From Nitrosococcus watsonii C-113 (GTDB taxonomy: Bacteria; Pseudomonadota; Gammaproteobacteria; Nitrosococcales; Nitrosococcaceae): a stretch of 64,000 nucleotides of DNA. The DNA lies in the NCBI RefSeq assembly GCF_000143085.1, contig NC_014315.1:1890001-1954000 (forward strand), read 5' to 3'. How positions within the stretch are numbered: the stretch's first letter is position 1; each line of letters begins with the position of its first letter. Made by a program: the position numbers and the translations under genes. Shown one piece after another: positions 37,724 to 45,477 of this stretch. Under the pieces are notes generated by a model. The model did no database searches and was not told where the DNA came from. It saw nothing but the letters and a program-made list of their open reading frames with translations.

Positions 37724-39328
37724 ATGTCAAGAATTCATTCCACAAACCTATTAGCGCACTCTTTAGTGCTCGATAATGCCTTCAAACGCCCAGACGAGCC
37801 AGCACTGATCCATGGCGATCAAACCTTAAGTTACGCCTCCCTCGGTAGCGCGGTTGAAGCCTGTGCTCGCGGGCTTCTGGCCCTTGGAATTGCCCCCTCT
37901 GAGCGCATTGCCGTCTACTTGCCTAAACGTCCTGAGACCGTGGTTACTCTCTTTGGCGCCGCGGCCGCCGGCGGCGTGTTCGTTCCTATCAACCCATTGC
38001 TTAAACCCCGGCAAGTTGCCTATATCCTTCGCGACTGCAATGTCCGAGTGCTTATCACCGCTGATAACCGCACCGATCTTTTACAAGATGAACTTGCTGA
38101 ATGCCACGATTTGCGAAACCTAGTAATCGTGGATGCGCCTACCCAAGCAGCTAAGAATCTTACCCACCCAACGGCTATCTCATGGGAGAGTCTCCTATCA
38201 TTGGGAGCCGGTGCCCCGTCTTTAGGACATCGCCGCATTGACAGCGATATGGCCGCCATCCTCTACACCTCTGGAAGCACGGGACGCCCTAAGGGCGTGG
38301 TACTCTCCCACCGAAACTTAGTCGCGGGTGCACAAAGCGTAGCTCAATATCTGGAAAATAATTTCAACGATCGCCTGCTCGCAGTACTACCCTTAAGCTT
38401 CGACGCCGGCTTTAGTCAGCTCACGACTGCCTTTTCTACCGGTGCAAGCGTAGTACTAATGGAATATCTACTGCCAAAAGATGTCATTAAAAGCATCGCC
38501 CGCCATGGGATCACAGGGATAACCGCCGTACCCCCTCTCTGGGTCCAACTTGCCTCCCTTGCCTGGCCCCCCGAAGCCGTGAATACCCTGCGGTATATTG
38601 CCAATACGGGGGGCCGAATGCCCAAAGCAGCCACGGCGGCCTTGAGACGATCTTTGCCTCAAACCAAAGTATTTCTGATGTATGGACTCACAGAAGCATT
38701 CCGCTCCACCTATCTTCCTCCTGAAGAAGTTGATAAACGCCCCGATTCCATTGGCAAAGCTATCCCCAACGTGGAAATCCAAGTAGCCCGCAAGGATGGT
38801 AGTCTATGCCTGCCTGGAGAGCCAGGAGAATTGGTTCATCGTGGCGCCCTAGTAGCCATGGGTTACTGGAACGATCCTAAAAAAACGGCGGAACGTTTCC
38901 GCCCTGCACCGGGGCAACTCCCTGAGCTCCCCCTTACGGAGATCGCCGTATGGTCTGGTGACACGGTACGCATGGATGAAGATGGTTTTCTCTACTTTAT
39001 CGGCCGCCAAGACGAGATGATCAAAACCTCTGGTTACCGGGTAAGTCCCACGGAAGTGGAAGAGGTACTGTACCAAACAGGTTTTGTGGCTGAGACTGCT
39101 GTCGTCGGCATACCTCATCCAAAACTTGGCCAAGGGATAGTTGCTATAGTAAAACTAGATAGCGCCGATTTTAACCCCGAGGATTTACTAGTTGCCTGTC
39201 GCGCCGAACTCCCGAATTTTATGGTCCCACTTACCATAATCGCTTCGGATGCCTTACCTCGAAACGCGAATGGCAAAATCGATCGACGCGCCCTAGCAGC
39301 AAAATTTGAGTCTCTATTCAAGGAATAA
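37724..39328 (+). CDS. Acyl-CoA ligase (AMP-forming), exosortase A system-associated
   Basis: A 534-residue ANL-superfamily adenylate-forming enzyme. ATP motif AAILYTSGSTGRPKGVVLSH is near residue 180, FLMYGLTEAFRSTYL near 320, WSGDTVRMDEDGFLYFIGRQDEMIKTSGYRVSPTEVEE (core motifs A8) near 410-445, and NANGKIDR with the catalytic Lys at the C-terminus. It would load an acyl group onto CoA or the acyl carrier protein encoded at 43.7 kb. The neighbour downstream is the PLP decarboxylase, eight bases away, a pairing that is standard for the exosortase A polysaccharide locus. Confidence 0.92.
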   Translation: MSRIHSTNLLAHSLVLDNAFKRPDEPALIHGDQTLSYASLGSAVEACARGLLALGIAPSERIAVYLPKRPETVVTLFGAAAAGGVFVPINPLLKPRQVAYILRDCNVRVLITADNRTDLLQDELAECHDLRNLVIVDAPTQAAKNLTHPTAISWESLLSLGAGAPSLGHRRIDSDMAAILYTSGSTGRPKGVVLSHRNLVAGAQSVAQYLENNFNDRLLAVLPLSFDAGFSQLTTAFSTGASVVLMEYLLPKDVIKSIARHGITGITAVPPLWVQLASLAWPPEAVNTLRYIANTGGRMPKAATAALRRSLPQTKVFLMYGLTEAFRSTYLPPEEVDKRPDSIGKAIPNVEIQVARKDGSLCLPGEPGELVHRGALVAMGYWNDPKKTAERFRPAPGQLPELPLTEIAVWSGDTVRMDEDGFLYFIGRQDEMIKTSGYRVSPTEVEEVLYQTGFVAETAVVGIPHPKLGQGIVAIVKLDSADFNPEDLLVACRAELPNFMVPLTIIASDALPRNANGKIDRRALAAKFESLFKE

Positions 39329-39336
39329 AATGCTCT

Positions 39337-40569
39337 ATGAACAAACCTCTTCCCCATTCACCCGTGGATTATTTTCCAGTAAAGGATGACTGCCTCCTCG
39401 TCGGAGGCGTTCCTCTTACGAAATTTGCGGCCCGTGTCGGCAGCACTCCCTTTTATGCTTATGAGCGTCGTCTGATTAGTGAGCGAATCCGACACCTGCG
39501 CGCTCATTTACCGTCCGAAATCTACATTCATTACGCGCTGAAGGCAAACCCCATGCCAGCCTTGGCAGGCCATATAGCACCGCTGGTGGATGGGCTTGAT
39601 GTGGCTTCTATAGGGGAACTTAAAATAGCCTTAGATGCAGGCATATCACCCAAAACTATTAGCTTTGCTGGTCCGGGGAAATCCGATGCGGAACTCAGGA
39701 CTAGCCTAGCGGCAGGAATCATTATCAACATGGAATCCGAAGGAGAGATGGAGCGTATCGCCCATTTGGCGGAAAAACAAGGCTACCGTCCCAAAGTCGC
39801 GGTGCGAGTAAATCCCAATTTTGAATTGAAAACATCCGGGATGAAAATGGCGGGAGGGCCTAAGCCCTTCGGTATAGATGCTGAACGCGTTCCCGCCATG
39901 CTGGCTCGGCTCAGCGCGCTCGACCTGGATTTCCAGGGTTTCCATATTTTCAGTGGTTCCCAAAATCTCCGAGCTGAAGCCATTATCGAAGCCCAGGAAC
40001 GCACGTTCACATTGGCTCTCGAACTTGCCCGTTCAGCCCCCGCGCCAGTGCGACTGCTAAACATTGGCGGTGGTTTTGGTATCCCCTATTTTCCAGGCGA
40101 TAAACCTCTCGATCTTAGGCCCATCGCTGATAATCTCGCGGCCTCCCTCCCCAAGGTACAACAGCAGCTACCTGAAGCTGAAGTGACCCTTGAGCTTGGC
40201 CGTTATCTTGTGGGCGAGGCCGGTATCTACGTTTGCGAAGTCATTGATCGTAAAATCTCTCGTGGCCACGTATTTCTAATCACGAATGGCGGACTTCACC
40301 ACCATCTCGCTGCTTCCGGCAACTTTGGGCAAGTCATTCGCAAAAACTACCCGGTCGTAGTAGGTAACCGGGTTCAAGGCTCAGACCGCGAAATTGCCAG
40401 CGTTGTAGGACCGCTCTGCACCCCCCTCGATATCTTGGCCCATCGTATGGATCTTGCCCAAGCTGAGGTAGGCGATCTTATCGTCGTTTTCCAGTCCGGA
40501 GCCTATGGCCGTTCTGCAAGCCCTCTGGGCTTCCTAGGCCATCCAGCGCCAGCTGAAGTGCTGGTGTAG
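39337..40569 (+). CDS. Pyridoxal-dependent decarboxylase, exosortase A system-associated
   Basis: A 410-residue fold-type III PLP enzyme of the diaminopimelate/ornithine decarboxylase superfamily. YIHYALKANPMPAL near residue 65 carries the Schiff-base lysine, GLDVASIGELKIAL follows, GFHIFSGSQNL is in the barrel, LNIGGGFGIPY is the glycine-rich phosphate loop, and PLCTPLDILA with the later VFQSGAYG gives the second-subunit active-site cysteine region. The subfamily is known from XrtA loci; its substrate is not established. Its stop is six bases from the convergent glycosyltransferase stop. Confidence 0.92.
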   Translation: MNKPLPHSPVDYFPVKDDCLLVGGVPLTKFAARVGSTPFYAYERRLISERIRHLRAHLPSEIYIHYALKANPMPALAGHIAPLVDGLDVASIGELKIALDAGISPKTISFAGPGKSDAELRTSLAAGIIINMESEGEMERIAHLAEKQGYRPKVAVRVNPNFELKTSGMKMAGGPKPFGIDAERVPAMLARLSALDLDFQGFHIFSGSQNLRAEAIIEAQERTFTLALELARSAPAPVRLLNIGGGFGIPYFPGDKPLDLRPIADNLAASLPKVQQQLPEAEVTLELGRYLVGEAGIYVCEVIDRKISRGHVFLITNGGLHHHLAASGNFGQVIRKNYPVVVGNRVQGSDREIASVVGPLCTPLDILAHRMDLAQAEVGDLIVVFQSGAYGRSASPLGFLGHPAPAEVLV

Positions 40570-40575
40570 CCATTG

Positions 40576-41835
40576 TTACCTCTCCAAATTGCAATCCGGG
40601 GAAACCGTCTCCTTCAGGAGCGCAGCCAAGGATGCAGCACGACAACTTCTTGAACTCCGGGCAATCTCCGCTTCGCTTGCCACTGGGGCTGTGTTAGTCT
40701 GGAGTCTCGTAAGGAAGTTTTGCAGTGTTGTCGCGATAGCCGCAGCCGAATCAAGCGGCGCAATAGTCTCGATACCCGCCTTCTGCAATACGCCTGCAGT
40801 GTCACCCTTAGGGTCCGTCAGTGCCAAAATCGGCCGCCGGGCGCGCAAGTATTCATAAAGTTTTGCTGGAATCTGGTGGTTACAATTGCTTGCCTGCAAA
40901 ATCAAAAGACCATCCGCTGTAAGCATCTCGGCAAGCGCCTCACGGTAGGGGATATGGGGTTCAAAGCGCACAATATCAGCGATTCCCCGTTCGCGCAAAA
41001 GCTGCCTAAAGTAATCCTCCGAGCCACTAGCCCGGAACACCACTTGTAAGCTTTGAGCAGTGATCCGGCCTGATCGCCGCAGGGTTGCCAGTGCTTCAAA
41101 AAACGCCCGAGGATCTCGTTCATTGGGATACACCACACCGCTATGCACAAGTCGAAGCGGCCTAGAAGTGTCAGTCAATGGAGGTAAAGAGACCATATCA
41201 AACATGGAATCCTCATAACCATTCTCAATAAGTACCCACGTCTTTTCCGAGCGTTCCGGATAACGGTCAGCATACATACACTTCGCCCCAGGAGCAGTGA
41301 ATATGGCGCGCGCGCACCGGCGTGCCGCCGCTGCCTCGATAGATCGGTATACCCGTCTCACCCGAAGATCAGGTGGATAATCCTCCTCCATCATGGGATC
41401 ACGAAAATCGGCAATCCAAGGAAGTCCGCTCAGCCGGTGTAAAGTTAAACCAATGAGATGGGCCGTAGCAATAGGATACGTAGACCAAAGAGCTTGGGGG
41501 CGGTAATGGCGGATAAGCCGCAGTCCCGCTGGTACCGCTCCGAGCCACCAACTTACCCAGCGATCCGGAAGCGCCAGAAGACGGCTATACCGTCCCTTTA
41601 ACGCCAAATGGCGTGCCGTATCAAGCCCAAATGCTCGATGCACGAGGGTGCCCGAATAGATATCGGCCAATTGGTCGTCACGACGCTGCTCATAGGCACG
41701 GGGATGAATGCTTAGAACAAGGGGCTGCCAGCCATATTCGGGAAGATGACGGGAGAAGGAGAGAGTGCGCTGCATACCGCTGCTGCCGCTAACAGGCGGA
41801 AAATGGTAAGCGATCATTAATATCCTCTTTACCAT
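40576..41835 (-). CDS. Glycosyltransferase family 4-like protein
   Basis: A GT-B fold glycosyltransferase of about 419 residues. N-terminal RILMIAYHFPPVSGSSGMQR is typical of group 1/GT4 enzymes, followed by the Rossmann repeat regions, IADFRDPMMEEDY, VLIENGYEDSMFD and a nucleotide-sugar binding domain with LLILQASNCNHQIPAKLYEYLRARRP (the ExxxxxxxE-like part). Frame opens at 41859; ATG 41835 gives the usual N-terminus, ATG 41817 has the better ribosome site (AAGAGGA). It slightly overlaps the hydrolase 1 gene upstream. Adds a sugar to the growing polysaccharide repeat, cytoplasmic face. Confidence 0.87.
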   Translation of the reverse strand: MVKRILMIAYHFPPVSGSSGMQRTLSFSRHLPEYGWQPLVLSIHPRAYEQRRDDQLADIYSGTLVHRAFGLDTARHLALKGRYSRLLALPDRWVSWWLGAVPAGLRLIRHYRPQALWSTYPIATAHLIGLTLHRLSGLPWIADFRDPMMEEDYPPDLRVRRVYRSIEAAAARRCARAIFTAPGAKCMYADRYPERSEKTWVLIENGYEDSMFDMVSLPPLTDTSRPLRLVHSGVVYPNERDPRAFFEALATLRRSGRITAQSLQVVFRASGSEDYFRQLLRERGIADIVRFEPHIPYREALAEMLTADGLLILQASNCNHQIPAKLYEYLRARRPILALTDPKGDTAGVLQKAGIETIAPLDSAAAIATTLQNFLTRLQTNTAPVASEAEIARSSRSCRAASLAALLKETVSPDCNLER

Positions 41836-42773
41836 GACCGTACCCATGCAAGGGTCCATTCAGCCACTTGGTCCCGCCAAATACGGCGAGAAAAAGTATG
41901 ATCCGCAGCAGACAACTCTCGACGCTCAATATTTGTACTGCTGAGTAGTTTGCGCCAGGCGGGCGAAGACGAGATGACATCGCGAAACTCATCTGCGGTT
42001 AAATCCTTACCACTAAGAATAAAAAGCACTCGTCCCTGGAATTGCGCCAGAGCGTCATAAGCCCGGCTAGGAAGTGACGCGGTTTTCTCAGAATCGCCTT
42101 CCTTAATTCTCCCCCGAGAAGAGTTCGCTTTCCTCAACAATCCTTTAAATGAGCGCAGCGAATCCGTATAGCCAAATTCCAAGCGCCAAATTTTACGCCA
42201 AAAATCGCCACTGACTAACCTTCGAAGATAATAGTGTTTGAGGTATACGGTCGCCAACCCCTGCTCTGTCCGAACCCATGGATTCAACATCACCAGGCCC
42301 GCTACGCGAGAATCAGAGGGGGCATAAAAACAAGCTGCCGAGGCGGCATCACAAAGACCCCAGATAACAATTTCCCTTAATCCTGGCGCAGCCTCCAGAA
42401 AAGTATCGATCGCTGCACGGATATCACCTTCGATACTCTCGAAGGTGCGGGTTTCACCCTCGCTATCTCCCATCCCCCGATAATCGAAACGAAATACGGG
42501 AATCCCTGCTTCTGCTAAGCAGCGGGCAAACAATACAAATTGGCGATGGCTGCCTACCCGATATTGTGGCCCACCAACAATGACAAGAATACCCCGGGTA
42601 GCATGCTCCGAACCTCTGTGCAAGATGCCAACAAGAAAATCATCAAGGCAACGAAAGGTGAGCGGCATCTCCCGAGCTGTTGCTGTTCTATAGCTACTAT
42701 TTTCCCGTAGAGTAGTTTTTTCTCTTGTACCGAAGCAGTCTAACCCCGCCTGTTTAAAAGGCTCCTCCCTCAT
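41829..42773 (-). CDS. Alpha/beta hydrolase (hydrolase 1), exosortase A system-associated
   Basis: Alpha/beta-hydrolase fold: GILVIVGGPQYRVGSHRQFV followed by FRFDYRGMGDSEGE, and the nucleophile-elbow region IVIWGLCDAASAACFY, where Cys-Asp replaces the usual Ser; in this subfamily the position is often non-Ser, so activity is uncertain. C-terminal DHTFSR supplies the His. ATG 42773 makes a 314-residue protein with a longer N-terminus than the usual family start at about 42668, either of which is possible. It is in the same run as hydrolase 2 and acyl carrier protein. Confidence 0.85.
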   Translation of the reverse strand: MREEPFKQAGLDCFGTREKTTLRENSSYRTATAREMPLTFRCLDDFLVGILHRGSEHATRGILVIVGGPQYRVGSHRQFVLFARCLAEAGIPVFRFDYRGMGDSEGETRTFESIEGDIRAAIDTFLEAAPGLREIVIWGLCDAASAACFYAPSDSRVAGLVMLNPWVRTEQGLATVYLKHYYLRRLVSGDFWRKIWRLEFGYTDSLRSFKGLLRKANSSRGRIKEGDSEKTASLPSRAYDALAQFQGRVLFILSGKDLTADEFRDVISSSPAWRKLLSSTNIERRELSAADHTFSRRIWRDQVAEWTLAWVRSW

Positions 42774-42844
42774 TCTAATACCTGTCTCCGATTATCCGCT
42801 GAAAAAACGTCTGCCCGTTTAATATTAAATATGTGACTGAATTA

Positions 42845-43684
42845 TTAATGGATAGCTAAGCGCACGGTAGTTTCGTCTAAAAGTTTAGGGGCCAATGCGA
42901 TCTCCTGGGTTGCCCAGAATGCATTCCCAATCACTGTCGCAGCGGCCACCCTAACTCCGCTCCCGCACCATATCTCCACAATACGCTGGCTCATAGGAGG
43001 AAACGATCGTCCTGAATTGGGCACAACTTCCAGCCAGTTCACAGCCATAGACCCAGGAGGGCTAAGATCCCCAAGACTGTGCTGTTCCAATGCCGTTGCC
43101 AGATCCGGGGCTAACTCGTAGCCTCCTACCTCTACTAACTCTCCGGCAGCAAGCCGTTGACGCAGGGTGGTCATATTCTCCCCCTTATTACCCGCCATCA
43201 TTTCTCCCGCAAGCCGTAGCCGAAGAAATTGGGTGAGCATTAAACGGCCATCCACTACTGGCTGCCACAATATCAGATCATGAATCTCATTATTATGTTC
43301 GCAGGCAAATTCCACCGCGAGCAACCCTCCTAGCCGGAGACCCCAAAGTTTAATAGTTTCCGCACCGTTTTCTCGCAGCCAATCCGAGGCAGCCCCCAGA
43401 TCTGCCTTCCATATTTCCCAGCGCGCCTCGCTAAACTCTCCTCCACTATCCCCAGTTCCATATAGATCTATAACCAGCACCCCATACCCAGCGCTAGCAA
43501 ACTGCTCAGCTTGCAAAACCACCATGCGTCGACATTTGTTCATTTCTTCAGCAAAGGCAGGAACATGCAGGATAGCTTCCCTAGAAAAGTGGTGATCTCC
43601 TGCTGGCGGGTAGTAAACAGCGCAAAGGGGCCCTAGCAGACCCTGTAGAAAAAAAATATGACGTTTTAACGACAAATTAATCAT
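42845..43684 (-). CDS. Alpha/beta hydrolase (hydrolase 2), exosortase A system-associated
   Basis: A 279-residue alpha/beta hydrolase. FFLQGLLGPLCAVYYPP near the start, ILHVPAFAEEMNKCRRMV forms the oxyanion region, VLVIDLYGTGDSGGEF follows, and the nucleophile loop is LWGLRLGGLLAVEFA, again lacking a typical GxSxG serine (G-L-R-L-G). The ATG overlaps the acyl carrier protein stop by four bases (ATGA). The function of this subfamily is unproven; its consistent occurrence next to hydrolase 1 and an acyl carrier protein suggests acyl handling. Confidence 0.87.
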   Translation of the reverse strand: MINLSLKRHIFFLQGLLGPLCAVYYPPAGDHHFSREAILHVPAFAEEMNKCRRMVVLQAEQFASAGYGVLVIDLYGTGDSGGEFSEARWEIWKADLGAASDWLRENGAETIKLWGLRLGGLLAVEFACEHNNEIHDLILWQPVVDGRLMLTQFLRLRLAGEMMAGNKGENMTTLRQRLAAGELVEVGGYELAPDLATALEQHSLGDLSPPGSMAVNWLEVVPNSGRSFPPMSQRIVEIWCGSGVRVAAATVIGNAFWATQEIALAPKLLDETTVRLAIH

Positions 43685-43971
43685 GAAAGTTTTTTATTCA
43701 CGAAATCCGCAAGACTCCCCACTGTTTCAAAGGTGGATGCCTCCACCTCATCATCATCGACCATAAAACCGTAACGCTCTTCTAAAGCGGTAATTATAGA
43801 GACCACCGCCATGGAATCGAACTCCGGCACCGCCCCTAGCAGGCGCGTTTCAGCCGCCATGGACTGGCGCGTCCGATCACTAAGCTGCAATACTTCACTA
43901 ATAATAAGTATAAGCTCATCGACAGTATTTACACTGGCAGCATTTACATTCCTTACTACATTTTCATTCAT
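43681..43971 (-). CDS. Acyl carrier protein
   Basis: A 96-residue phosphopantetheine-binding carrier protein: PEFDSMAVVSIITALEERYG has the DSM motif with the serine that carries the prosthetic group, helices on both sides are acidic, and TFETVGSLADFV is the last helix. The N-terminal 20 residues (NENVVRNVNAAS) extend it beyond classical ACP. It is in the typical exosortase A set with the acyl-CoA ligase and the two hydrolases. CoaD at 5.6 kb supports the CoA/pantetheine supply in general but is not linked. Confidence 0.93.
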   Translation of the reverse strand: MNENVVRNVNAASVNTVDELILIISEVLQLSDRTRQSMAAETRLLGAVPEFDSMAVVSIITALEERYGFMVDDDEVEASTFETVGSLADFVNKKLS

Positions 43972-43989
43972 TAGCTTTTTTCCTAGCTT

Positions 43990-44691
43990 CTAATTCAACA
44001 TAAGATGATCAGGGGGAGTAACTTCTACCCTAGGGAAACTCGCAGGCCCACTTGATACATGAAGATAGGGCTGGCACGTGGACAGCATAAATTGTCGCCG
44101 ACCAACCACCAGAAACAGCGCACTACCCACTTCTACCGCGCCAAGCCTGCGGTGTGACTCCCGCGACATGCGATTAAACGCAGAGACCCGACTCAAGGTC
44201 CAAAGGACACCCCGCTCCCGGAGATATCTATTTGCCTCATCCCAAAGTCGGGCAAAAACAAGGCTAGAACGATACTCAGGCCGCACGTAAACATCAAAAT
44301 CCCAGGCTACCTCCCCTAACGGCTTTAAGATAAACCGGCACCGAACCTCATCTTCATCATAGGAATCCAAGTTAAGCCACAAGTACCCCGCAAAACTATT
44401 ATCATTAAAAGCGCCAAGACATATTGCGCCCTGCTGGTAACGGCTTTGGATCGCTGCTTGGGGCCGTGGAAATTCTTTAACAATTCCATCTTCTTCCGCC
44501 ACCAGCCGTACCTGAATAGAGCGGCCACGATGGGGCGGAAGGTTAGGCTTTTTGCCTATCGGTTGCGCTACTAGGTAATACTTGTAGAGACCAGCCCGAT
44601 GAATATAGCGGGATAGCATTACGTGGATACTATAGAGTAATGCGTTCCACCACCCAATCTCAGCCCCCAGTGCTATTAGCTTCTTCATCAA
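43990..44691 (-). CDS. GNAT-family acyltransferase-like protein
   Basis: A 233-residue protein whose central part has the GNAT fold pattern: CLGAFNDNSFAGYLWLN, then WDFDVYVRPEYRSSLVFARLWDEANRYLRERG, in which the RPEYRSS-xxxLW segment resembles the acetyl-CoA pyrophosphate loop, and SRESHRRLGAVEVGSALFLV at the end. The first 60 residues are unusual, with hydrophobic and basic helices. It is likely to acetylate or acylate a polysaccharide precursor; the exact substrate is unknown. It is the first gene of the run that includes the acyl carrier protein and two hydrolases. Confidence 0.8.
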   Translation of the reverse strand: MMKKLIALGAEIGWWNALLYSIHVMLSRYIHRAGLYKYYLVAQPIGKKPNLPPHRGRSIQVRLVAEEDGIVKEFPRPQAAIQSRYQQGAICLGAFNDNSFAGYLWLNLDSYDEDEVRCRFILKPLGEVAWDFDVYVRPEYRSSLVFARLWDEANRYLRERGVLWTLSRVSAFNRMSRESHRRLGAVEVGSALFLVVGRRQFMLSTCQPYLHVSSGPASFPRVEVTPPDHLMLN

Positions 44692-45090
44692 AATAGTTTG
44701 GAAACTATCCTCAATTTACTGCGAGGACTCTCAGCAAACCGAACACTCTTCTAGAAGAGGGCGCAAAATTCGCATAAGCGCGCTTCAGTAGCAGAAAGTA
44801 CCCAGTCTTCCACTCGCATAACTCGTTCTTCGATAAAATCCTGCCGATGGCGGGCCATTACTAATCTCGGCTTATGACGCAATATCTCCGCTAATGAAAT
44901 CCCCTGCGCCTCTGGCACTGTAGCGAGAATACGCTCCATCAAAAAGCGATGCTTTGTTCTTCAGGAACAGCTTGGAAATACCTCTACCAATACCAGCTGC
45001 GCCATCTCGATCATCAAAAAAACTTGAAGAGATGCCAACAACCTTTGGAACCTATCCCTTTTCTCCCCGCGCTTAGAGGTTCGGTGCATA

Positions 45091-45200
45091 CATACGTGTG
45101 GTTCCCATATGATGGTTACCTCTCCTTACCTCAGCAGGCCATGAAGAATCTTCCCCATCCAGCTCTACCCGTATGCGCCCCAACCCGCTTACACCAAAAG
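45091..45200 (-). pseudogene. GMC oxidoreductase C-terminal remnant
   Basis: The frame encodes FGVSGLGRIRVELDGED-SSW then EVRRGNHHMGTTRM, matching the strictly conserved G-N-HH-MGTTRM block of GMC (glucose-methanol-choline) oxidoreductases. No flavin-binding N-terminus and no C-terminal continuation follow; the frame stops seven residues after the motif. Only about 35 codons survive. Confidence 0.65.
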
Positions 45201-45211
45201 CGAGAGCCATA

Positions 45212-45433
45212 CTCCGTGAGTGGCTGTATGCCAAACCGGAGGGTAAATAACGTCTCGGCAAAAAATACACCCCAAAGTCCATAATCGTTGAGGATTTACA
45301 GGGTCATGGGAAGATCATAATCACTGCGCCCTGTTGGGCCATAGATATACTGGCGGAAAGCGCCAGGGAATCGCTCATCCAGCCGGTCCCCCCCCGGCCA
45401 AATCTCAACGTCAACACTAAAAAAACGTTTAAT
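45212..45433 (-). pseudogene. Polysaccharide-deacetylase-like N-terminal remnant
   Basis: The minus-strand frame reads IKRFFSVDVEIWPGGDRLDE, RQYIYGPTGRSDYDLPMTL, a TAA stop, then ILNDYGLWGVFFAETLFTLRFGI. This has the form of a carbohydrate esterase/deacetylase N-terminus (FxVDVE, then GVFFxExLF...RFG). A stop occurs in the middle and it runs directly into the GMC remnant, so it is a fused scar. Confidence 0.5.
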
Positions 45434-45477
45434 GGCACTTCTTAAGATACTCAATTCTTCCGAGATTAGGTTATATT

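Larger units (their letters stand above)
44692..45477 (-). other. Decayed intergenic stretch with short remnants
   Basis: The 786 bases between the GNAT gene and the asparagine synthetase gene have no intact gene. Besides the two remnants listed separately, the minus-strand frame 44942-44751 encodes RQDFIEERVMRVEDWVLSATEARLCEFC, which looks like the end of an unknown protein; I do not recognise it. The whole stretch appears to be scrap left by deletions. Confidence 0.5.
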
